A stretch of 64,000 nucleotides of DNA from Rubrivirga marina (GTDB lineage: Bacteria > Bacteroidota > Rhodothermia > Rhodothermales > Rubricoccaceae), in the NCBI RefSeq assembly GCF_002283365.1, contig NZ_MQWD01000001.1, positions 1,948,944 to 2,012,943 on the forward strand, given 5' to 3'. Shown in pieces: positions 32,345-39,610 of the stretch (position 1 is the first letter of the stretch; the number at the start of each line of letters is the position of its first letter). The notes under the pieces were generated by a model that made no database searches, was not told the DNA's origin, and saw nothing but the letters and a program-made list of their open reading frames with translations. Both the position numbers and the translations under genes were made by a program.

Positions 32345-35110
32345 ATGCTGACTCGGTTCTCCCTGCGCCCCGCCCGTCTGGTCGCGCTCGCGTTCGCCGC
32401 CCTCGTGCTGATGGCCGCGACCGCGAGCGCCCAGACCGGCAAGCTCTCCGGCCGCGTGACCGACACGAACGGCCAGCCCCTCATCGGGGCCTCCGTCCTC
32501 GTCGTCGGGACCACCTACGGCGCGGCCACCGACATCGACGGCGTCTACAACGTGCTCCGGATTCCCCCGGGCCCGATCTCCGTCCGCGTCAGCAGCATCG
32601 GGTACCAGACCCAGGTGGTCGAGGGGGTCCAGATCGCGTCGAACCAGACGCGCGAGCTGGACGTCACGCTTCAAGACGAGACCGTGACCGGCGAGGAGGT
32701 CGTCGTGACGGCCGAGCAGCCGATCGTCGACGTGACCCAGACGAGCACGGTCCAGACGATCGGCCGGGACGACATCGACGCGCTCCCGGTCCAGGAGCTC
32801 AACGACGTCGTGAACCTCCAGGCCGGCGTCGTCGACGGGCACTTCCGAGGCGGCCGCCTCGGCGAGGTCCAGTACCAGGTCAACGGCGTCTCGGTCAACA
32901 ACCCCTACGACAACTCGTCGACGCTCACGCTCGACCGGTCGGTGCTCCAGGAGGTCCAGGTGATCTCCGGGACGTTCGACGCCGAGTACGGCCAGGCGCT
33001 CTCGGGCGTCGTCAACGCCGTGCTCCGGAGCGGCGACGCGAACCGCTACGAGGCCTCGTTCGAGGTGTTCAGCGGCGACTACGTCAGCCCCGGCAACGAC
33101 TCGACGCAGGTCCGGACGTTCATCGGCGGCATCGACTCGGTCGCGACCGTGGCCTACGCGCCTTACGTCAGCGACGTCGACCCGACGAACCGGCTGAACT
33201 TCCAGGCCAGCCTCAGCGGTCCGGTCCCGCTCGTGCCCAGCACGACCTTCCTCCTCAACGGCCAGCGGTTCGTGAACAACGGTCTCCTGGCGGGCGAGCG
33301 CCGGTTCGTGCCGACTGACTCGAGCGACTTCGAGCGGAACGTGTTCAACGGCTCCGGCGACGGGGCCGTCGTCCCGCTCGAGTACAGCCGGCGGTGGTCG
33401 TACCTCGGCAAGCTGACGAACACCTCGATCTCGAACGTCCAGCTGGCCTACCAGGCCATCGGCGCCTTCCGCGACGCGCTGCCCGGGAACGCGGCCTCCT
33501 ATGGGTACCGGTTCAATCCGGACGGCCTGAGCAAGCAGCACGAGGTCTCGCTCGTCCACGGGTTCGACGTGCTCCACACGCTCTCGAACAACGTGTTCTA
33601 CGAGCTGAGCCTCCGGCAGAACTACTTCGACTACTCCGACTACGCGTTCGAGAGCCTCGGGACGCTGCCCGAGACGGGCACGCGCGTCCCCCTCCCCGAC
33701 GACTCGCCGTACCTGGCGGGCGGCCGGCCCATCGGCTCGCAGAACTACGAGAACGGGGCCATCATCCAGGGCTACGACCTCGGCCGGTTCGTCCAGCGGA
33801 CGAACGCGTACGTGGCCAAGAGCGCCGTCACGGCGCAGGTCACGAACGTCCACCTGCTCAAGGCCGGGTTCGAGATCCAGCGCTCGGACGTCGAGTTCGG
33901 GACGCCCGGCTCGGTCCAGCCGCTCGTGATCAACGGGGTCCAGCGGCTCGGCGTGCTCCGCGACACGCTGGGCGCGCAGGTCATCGACTTCCAGCCGGTC
34001 CAGGGCGCGGCGTTCGTGCAGGACCGGATCGAGTGGGGCGACCTCCGGGTCCGCGCCGGCCTCCGGTTCGAGTACTTCGACGCCAACGCGACCGTCCCGA
34101 GCGACCTCCGGAACCCGGCCAACGCGATCCCCGACGCGCCCGAGTCCCGGCCCGTCGACACGTCGGTCAAGTTCGCCGTGGCGCCCCGCCTCGGCGTGTC
34201 GTTCCCGTTCCTTGACCGGGCGAGCCTGTTCTTCTCGTACGGCCACTTCTACCAGCTCCCCGGGTTGGGAACGTTCTTCAACAACGCCGACTACTCGGTC
34301 CTCCAGGACCTCCAGCAGGGGAACGAGGGCGAGCAGGGGATCCTCGGGAATCCCGACCTCGACCCCGAGTTCACGGCCCAGTACGAGTTCGGGTTCAAGA
34401 GCCAGGTCACGCGCGACCTCGGCCTCGACGTGAGCCTGTTCTACAAGGACATCCGGGACCTCCTCGGCGTCGAGTTCATCCAGACCTACACGGCCGCGCA
34501 GTACGCGCGGTGGACGAACGTCGACTTCGGCAACGTCCGCGGGTTCACGATCGCCGTCGACCAGCGCGCGCTGGGGCCGCTCTCGACCACGCTCGACTAC
34601 TCGTTCCAGATCGCCTCGGGCAACACGTCCGACCCGCGCGAGACGTTCAACCGCGTCCAGAACGGCGACGACGGGCTCCCGCGCGTGGCCCCGTTCGACT
34701 GGGACCAGCGCCACACGCTCAACGCGACGGCCATCGTCTCGGAGCCCGGCAACTACAACGTGACCGGCATCCTCCGGATGGGCACGGGCCGGCCGTACAC
34801 GCCGTCGATCGGGACCGGCTTCGGGGCCAACCTCGAGCCCAACTCGGGCCGGAAGGACCTCTCGGTCGTCGTCGACCTCCGGGCCGAGAAGGTCCTCGAC
34901 GTCGGCGGGGCCGGCGCGACCGCGTTCGTCCGCGTGTTCAACCTGTTCGACAGCTACTACCAGAACGGGTTCGTCTTCGCCGACACGGGGAGCCCGTACT
35001 ACACCCTCAACCCGCAGCAGCAGCTCAACCCCGACCCGACCCGGTTCGCCGACCCCCGGCGGATCGAGATCGGCCTCTCGCTGCGCGGCTCCCGGCCCGT
35101 CCGACGCTAA
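32345..35110 (+). CDS. TonB-dependent receptor of the glycan locus (SusC-like, no SusD partner)
   Basis: The 921-residue protein starts at ATG 32345 with a signal peptide ending TASAQ. A CarboxypepD_reg-like domain (about residues 30-115: GKLSGRVTDTNGQPLIGASV) precedes a plug (about 120-240: VVVTAEQPIVDVTQTSTVQT, VNGVSVNNPYDN, EYGQALSGVVNAVLRSGD). A long barrel follows, ending IGLSLRGSRPVRR. It belongs to the oligosaccharide-type TonB receptors common in Rhodothermia. SusD is absent from the window; the CBM9 protein before it and the 1,095-residue surface protein after it are the likely extracellular partners. It should import glucan oligosaccharides made by the surface GH144 enzyme. The hairpin at 35118 follows the stop. 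Confidence 0.9.
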   Translation: MLTRFSLRPARLVALAFAALVLMAATASAQTGKLSGRVTDTNGQPLIGASVLVVGTTYGAATDIDGVYNVLRIPPGPISVRVSSIGYQTQVVEGVQIASNQTRELDVTLQDETVTGEEVVVTAEQPIVDVTQTSTVQTIGRDDIDALPVQELNDVVNLQAGVVDGHFRGGRLGEVQYQVNGVSVNNPYDNSSTLTLDRSVLQEVQVISGTFDAEYGQALSGVVNAVLRSGDANRYEASFEVFSGDYVSPGNDSTQVRTFIGGIDSVATVAYAPYVSDVDPTNRLNFQASLSGPVPLVPSTTFLLNGQRFVNNGLLAGERRFVPTDSSDFERNVFNGSGDGAVVPLEYSRRWSYLGKLTNTSISNVQLAYQAIGAFRDALPGNAASYGYRFNPDGLSKQHEVSLVHGFDVLHTLSNNVFYELSLRQNYFDYSDYAFESLGTLPETGTRVPLPDDSPYLAGGRPIGSQNYENGAIIQGYDLGRFVQRTNAYVAKSAVTAQVTNVHLLKAGFEIQRSDVEFGTPGSVQPLVINGVQRLGVLRDTLGAQVIDFQPVQGAAFVQDRIEWGDLRVRAGLRFEYFDANATVPSDLRNPANAIPDAPESRPVDTSVKFAVAPRLGVSFPFLDRASLFFSYGHFYQLPGLGTFFNNADYSVLQDLQQGNEGEQGILGNPDLDPEFTAQYEFGFKSQVTRDLGLDVSLFYKDIRDLLGVEFIQTYTAAQYARWTNVDFGNVRGFTIAVDQRALGPLSTTLDYSFQIASGNTSDPRETFNRVQNGDDGLPRVAPFDWDQRHTLNATAIVSEPGNYNVTGILRMGTGRPYTPSIGTGFGANLEPNSGRKDLSVVVDLRAEKVLDVGGAGATAFVRVFNLFDSYYQNGFVFADTGSPYYTLNPQQQLNPDPTRFADPRRIEIGLSLRGSRPVRR

Positions 35111-35117
35111 CGCCCGC

Positions 35118-35154
35118 CCCGCCTCGGCGCCCCCGCGGGCGCTCCCGAGGCGGG
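35118..35154 (+). terminator. CCCGCCTCGG...CCGAGGCGGG hairpin
   Basis: Ten-base arms with an inner CGCCC/GGGCG pair lie 8 bases after the TonB receptor stop and 24 bases before the next start. Confidence 0.6.
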
Positions 35155-35177
35155 CCGATCCGGCCCTCCGCACCGCA

Positions 35178-38100
35178 ATGACTTCGACGCACCGCCTCTC
35201 CGCTGCCCTCGCGCTGCTCCTGGCCGCGCTGGCGCCGGCCGCCGGCGCCCAGGCGCCCCTGCCCACCACGCCGCCCGAGTTCCGCGGCCAGATCAACGCC
35301 GAGCGCCAGGGGCTCCACGACGCCAACCGGATCCGGACCCTGTTCTACAACTACGGCATGGTCGGCGACTTCGAGGGGAACGCCGACCTCAGCGTGTTCC
35401 ACTCGGTCGAGGTCCCCCGCGGCATCGGGCTCAACTACTCCGACGGCATCACGCCGTACGTCCTCGCCCGCGTCACCCAGGAGAACGGGACCCAGGCCTA
35501 CGTCATGCTCACGGGGTTCCGCGAGCGCCAGGCCCGGAGCCCGCTCACCAACCGCATCATGCGGTTCGAGCCGCGCCCGGGCTACGTCGAGACCGACCCC
35601 GAGATCAACGAGGGCACGGCCGTCGCCATCTCGAACGACTTCCGGACGTGGCCCGGCGCGGCCAACCTCAACGAGGAGTTCGACCCGGCCACGGACCCGA
35701 CCGAGTGCTGGTACGACAAGCGGGACGACCCCGACGACCCGGGCTGGTGCGGGTCCTGGAACGGGTTCTTCGGCAAGCGGCCCAACGCCGACCAGGAGTC
35801 GTTCTTCGTCATGGACGACAACTACTACGACGCGTTCGCCTTCTTCCCCGACAGCCGGGACCGGACGCGGCGCGGGCTCGGCCTCCGCGTCGAGGTCCGC
35901 GGCTTCCAGTGGGCCAACCCGCAGGCCCAGGACGTCATCTTCTGGCACTACGACATCGTCAACGAGTCGACGACGCGCTACGACGACATCATCTTCGGGC
36001 TCTACATGGACTCGGGCGTCGGCGGCTCGGGGCTCTCGTGCGACGGCGTCGCCGAGTCCGACGACGACAACGCCCGGTTCGTGCGGAACCTCAACGGGCG
36101 CGACCTCGACCTCGTCTACACCTGGGACGAGGGCGGCCACGGCGTCTCGCTGAGGTCGAACTGCGAGGAGACCGGCTACCTCGGCTACGCCTACCTCGAG
36201 ACGCCCGGCGACGCGACCGACGGCCTCGACAACGACGCCGACGGGATCACCGACGAGCGCCGCGACAACGAGCCCGGCGACCCGGTCGTGGGCCAGGACG
36301 CCATCCGCGCGGCCATGCTGGCCCGGGGCTACGACCTCGCCCAGTTCGAGATCGAGTACGGCCCGCTCGAGCAGCGGCCGGCCTACGTCGCCGGCATCTG
36401 GTTCCCCGGCGACGAGGACCTCGACTGGACCGCCGAGTTCTCCGACACCGGCGCCGACGGCGTCTACGCCGACGACCGGACGTTCGGCAGCGGCGAGCCC
36501 GACACGGGCGAGAACGACGGGATCCCCACGCCCGGCGAGCCCAACTTCAACCAGACCGACATCACCGAGTCGGACCAGATCGGGCTCACGGGGTTCAAGC
36601 TCAACCGGATCCGGGGCTCGGGCGAGGTCGACGGCATCGTGTTCTTCCAGAACGAGAGCCGGTGGCCCGAGCGGCTCTACGAGCAGTTCTCGGACGAGAA
36701 CCCGAACGTCCGCTTCGACCCGACGATCGTCAACAACTACAACATCGGGTTCCTCTTCGCCTCGGGCCCGTTCACGCTCGACGTCGGGCGGCGGGAGCGG
36801 TTCAGCCTCGCGCTCGCCTACGGCTCGAACCTGACGGACCTCCAGGACAACGTCGAGGTCGTCCAGTCGATCTACGACGCGAACTACCAGTTCGCCACGC
36901 CGCCGCCGCTCCCGACGGTCCAGGCGTTCGCCGAGGACGGCCAGGTCACGCTCGTGTGGGACACCCGCGCCGAGCGCTCCATCGACCCGGTCACGAACCT
37001 CAACGACTTCGAGGGCTACCGGGTCTACCGCTCGACCGACCCCAACTTTCTCGACCCGCAGGTCATCCTCGACGGCCGCGGCACCGGGCCCATCGGGAAT
37101 GGCCGGCCCATCGCCCAGTTCGACCTCGACAACGACGTCAACGGGTACTCGAACCTCGCCGTCAGCGGGATCCAGTACTACCTCGGAGACGACACCGGCA
37201 TCACGCACCGGTTCACGGACACCGACGTCGTCAACGGACAGACGTACTACTACGCCGTGACGGCCTACGACTCGGGCTCGGAGGCCTTCAACTTCTACCC
37301 GTCGGAGAACTCGATCACGGTCTCGCGGACGCTCCGCGGCGGGACGATCCTGCCCCCAAACGTGGTCCAGGTCCGACCGAACGCCCGCGTGCCCGGCTAC
37401 GTCGGCGCGACGGCGTCGGAGCCGCAGCGCGTCTCGGGCGAGGGCACGGGCACGGTCACCGTGAACGTCCTGAACTCGGACGTCGTCCCGGAGGGCCGCT
37501 TCCGGGTCGAGTTCGAGGGCTCGGCCGACAGCGTCGCCGCGCGGACGTACTCGCTCGTCGACCTCGACTCGGGCGAGGTCCTGGTCGAGGGCGGGACGGA
37601 CTTCGCGGGGGCCGAGACCGGGCCGATCTCGGCCGGCGTCCAGCCCGTCGTGACCACGCTGGCCGGCGTCACGCCCGACCCCGACGCCAGCGGGTTCACG
37701 TCCGGCTCGACGAGCACGACGCTGACCGGGTCGTACATCGGGCCGCTCTCGCCGAACCTCATCCGCGAGGGGTACCCCGAGGACGTGGTCCTCGAGTTCG
37801 CCGACACGCCGCTCACGACGTCGCGGGCCGCGATCGGGCAGCCGCCGACCCCGGCCAACTTCCGCCCGACCGGGGCCGACTCCGGCTTCGAGTACGAGTT
37901 CTTCTACCGCGAGCTCAGCGGCGACAACACCCTCAACGCGGCCGGCGAGTTCATCGACCTCCTCACGCCCGACCCCGCCTCGGGCGCGCTCCGGGCCACC
38001 TGGCGCATCGAGGTCACCGAGGCCGGCGACGCGCCAGGCGCCGGCGACACGTTCCGCCTCGTGGTCCTCACGCCGTTCGGCCCCGACGACGCGTTCACGT

Positions 38101-38465
38101 TCACGACGACGCCGGCCCGCGTCGACGCCGCGGCGGCGCAGGAGCAGTTCGAGGAGCAGGAGCCGTACGTCGTGCCGAACCCGTACGTCGCCGCGGCCTC
38201 GTTCGAGCCCGAGCGGTTCGCGACGGCCGGCCGCGGCGAGCGCCGCATCGAGTTCCGCGCGATCCCGGCCGGCGCGACGGTCCGGATCTACACCGTCACC
38301 GGCGACCTCGTCCAGACGCTCGCGCACGACGGGATGACGACGGGGATGGTCCCGTGGAACCTCCGCACGAAGGACAACCTCGACGTCGCGCCGGGCCTCT
38401 ACATCTTCCACGTGGACGCCCCGGACGTGGGCGAGCACGTCGGCCGGTTTGCCATCATCAAGTAG
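35178..38465 (+). CDS. Large secreted surface protein with FN3-like region and T9SS-type C-terminus
   Basis: This is a 1,095-residue exported protein (signal ending PAAGAQAP). Residues about 60-570 form a region without a recognised domain, with paired Cys (ECWYDKRDD...GWCGSW), DGLDNDADGITDERRDNEPG (thrombospondin/calcium-type turn) and many aromatic-acidic strands. An FN3-like domain lies at about 575-710 (FAEDGQVTLVWDTRAERSID; FEGYRVYRSTDPNF; TYYYAVTAYDSGS). At about 855-965 is a module shared with the GH144 enzyme two genes downstream. The C-terminus (PYVVPNPYVAAASFEP; IYTVTGDLVQTLAHDG; PGLYIFHVD) is T9SS-like. It sits between the TonB receptor and a PorV-like protein. I infer a surface glycan-binding or scaffold role; no catalytic motif is seen. 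Confidence 0.8.
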   Translation: MTSTHRLSAALALLLAALAPAAGAQAPLPTTPPEFRGQINAERQGLHDANRIRTLFYNYGMVGDFEGNADLSVFHSVEVPRGIGLNYSDGITPYVLARVTQENGTQAYVMLTGFRERQARSPLTNRIMRFEPRPGYVETDPEINEGTAVAISNDFRTWPGAANLNEEFDPATDPTECWYDKRDDPDDPGWCGSWNGFFGKRPNADQESFFVMDDNYYDAFAFFPDSRDRTRRGLGLRVEVRGFQWANPQAQDVIFWHYDIVNESTTRYDDIIFGLYMDSGVGGSGLSCDGVAESDDDNARFVRNLNGRDLDLVYTWDEGGHGVSLRSNCEETGYLGYAYLETPGDATDGLDNDADGITDERRDNEPGDPVVGQDAIRAAMLARGYDLAQFEIEYGPLEQRPAYVAGIWFPGDEDLDWTAEFSDTGADGVYADDRTFGSGEPDTGENDGIPTPGEPNFNQTDITESDQIGLTGFKLNRIRGSGEVDGIVFFQNESRWPERLYEQFSDENPNVRFDPTIVNNYNIGFLFASGPFTLDVGRRERFSLALAYGSNLTDLQDNVEVVQSIYDANYQFATPPPLPTVQAFAEDGQVTLVWDTRAERSIDPVTNLNDFEGYRVYRSTDPNFLDPQVILDGRGTGPIGNGRPIAQFDLDNDVNGYSNLAVSGIQYYLGDDTGITHRFTDTDVVNGQTYYYAVTAYDSGSEAFNFYPSENSITVSRTLRGGTILPPNVVQVRPNARVPGYVGATASEPQRVSGEGTGTVTVNVLNSDVVPEGRFRVEFEGSADSVAARTYSLVDLDSGEVLVEGGTDFAGAETGPISAGVQPVVTTLAGVTPDPDASGFTSGSTSTTLTGSYIGPLSPNLIREGYPEDVVLEFADTPLTTSRAAIGQPPTPANFRPTGADSGFEYEFFYRELSGDNTLNAAGEFIDLLTPDPASGALRATWRIEVTEAGDAPGAGDTFRLVVLTPFGPDDAFTFTTTPARVDAAAAQEQFEEQEPYVVPNPYVAAASFEPERFATAGRGERRIEFRAIPAGATVRIYTVTGDLVQTLAHDGMTTGMVPWNLRTKDNLDVAPGLYIFHVDAPDVGEHVGRFAIIK

Positions 38466-38473
38466 CCGCCGCC

Positions 38474-39502
38474 ATGACCCGCACGCTGACTCCGCCGACC
38501 TGGCGGTTCTCCCTCGTCCTGCTGGCGGCCCTCGCCGCCTCGGTCGCCGCCTCGGCCCAGACCAAGACCGGGACCACGTTCGGCCAGTTCTTGCTGATCG
38601 AGCCCAGCGCCTCCGTCGCGGCCCAGGGCAACGTCGGCGCGACGGCCCGGACCGACGCGCTCTCGACGTATTACAACCCGGGCGCGCTCGGCTTCCAGAC
38701 CGCCTCGAACGTCGGGTTCTCGCACAGCACGTGGCTGGCCGACATCGACTTCAACCACGCCGCGGTCGCGCTCAAGATGGGCTCGGCCTCGACGCTCTCG
38801 CTGGCGGTCACGTCGCTGGCCTCGGGCGACATCGAGGTCCGCACGCCGGACCAGCCGCTCGGGACCGGCGAGCTGTACTCGGTCCAGGACCTCGCCATCG
38901 GGCTCGGCTACGGGCGCCAGTTCACCGACCGGTTCGGCGCGGGCGTCAACGTGAAGTACGTCCGCGAGACGATCTGGCGGAGCTCGGCCCAGACCATCGC
39001 CCTCGACGCGGGCGTGATCTACGAGCTCCCGTTCCGGGCCACCCTCGGGGCGAGCATCACCAACTTCGGCGTCCCGGCCAGCTTCGACGGGACCGACCTC
39101 CGGATCCGGTTCGACCAGGACCCCGACACCTTCGGCGACAACGACAACCTCCCGGCCGCGCTGGAGACCGAGGAGTTCGCGCTCCCCGTCTTCTTCCGCG
39201 TCGGGATGAGCTACCCGGTCCAGCTCGGCGACAGCCGCCTCGTCCTGGCCGCCGACGCCTACCAGCCGAGCGACAACAGCAACAGCGTCTCGGTCGGCGG
39301 CGAGTGGTCCTACGCCGACCTCGTCTTCGCCCGGGCCGGCTACCAGGACCTCTTCCTCGAGGACGCCGAGGGCGGGCTCCGCGTCGGCGGCGGCCTGAAA
39401 TACCGCGTCTCCGGCTTCGACTTCGCCTTCGATTACGCCTGGGCCGACCACGGCAGCCGGCTCGGCGCGACGCAGCGGTTCACGCTCGGCCTCGGCTTCT
39501 AG
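38474..39502 (+). CDS. PorV/UPF0164-family outer-membrane barrel protein
   Basis: The 342-residue protein has a signal peptide ending ASVAASAQT. The typical family opening LIEPSASVAAQGNVGATART, then DALSTYYNPGALGFQT, is followed by a chain of amphipathic strands to the terminal aromatic RFTLGLGF. PorV-type proteins are 14-strand barrels that carry T9SS substrates from the translocon to the attachment complex; others in the family have no known role. It starts 8 bases after the 1,095-residue protein, so they are co-translated. A copy inside a glycan locus suggests a dedicated shuttle or anchor for the T9SS-tagged proteins encoded around it. Confidence 0.8.
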   Translation: MTRTLTPPTWRFSLVLLAALAASVAASAQTKTGTTFGQFLLIEPSASVAAQGNVGATARTDALSTYYNPGALGFQTASNVGFSHSTWLADIDFNHAAVALKMGSASTLSLAVTSLASGDIEVRTPDQPLGTGELYSVQDLAIGLGYGRQFTDRFGAGVNVKYVRETIWRSSAQTIALDAGVIYELPFRATLGASITNFGVPASFDGTDLRIRFDQDPDTFGDNDNLPAALETEEFALPVFFRVGMSYPVQLGDSRLVLAADAYQPSDNSNSVSVGGEWSYADLVFARAGYQDLFLEDAEGGLRVGGGLKYRVSGFDFAFDYAWADHGSRLGATQRFTLGLGF

Positions 39503-39514
39503 ACCCACGTTCCG

Positions 39515-39530
39515 TCCCCCTGGAGGGGGA
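39515..39530 (+). terminator. Small hairpin TCCCCC-TGGA-GGGGGA
   Basis: A perfect 6-bp stem with a 4-base loop lies 12 bases after the PorV-like stop. It is weak as a terminator, with no T-run, and may only modulate read-through to the GH144 gene. Confidence 0.4.
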
Positions 39531-39610
39531 GAGAGGACGGCGGAGTGACGACGGCCACGGCGCCGCTCGCTTCGCCCTCACCCCCGCCTGTCCCGCCTCC
39601 CCGACCCCTC

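Noticed and set aside
30254-35326. A 1,690-residue open frame on the minus strand opposite the CBM9 and TonB genes, and similar giants at 19574-23458, 59597-63463 and 14446-17895
   Set aside because: The translations are long Arg/Gly/Asp/Val-rich low-complexity sequence with no domain or signal peptide, lying exactly antisense to clear genes. They are a by-product of high GC at third codon positions.
39545-39610. Upstream GTG start for the T9SS GH144 enzyme
   Set aside because: It would place 22 Pro/Ala/Ser-rich residues before the signal peptide; GTG 39611 gives a normal signal peptide.
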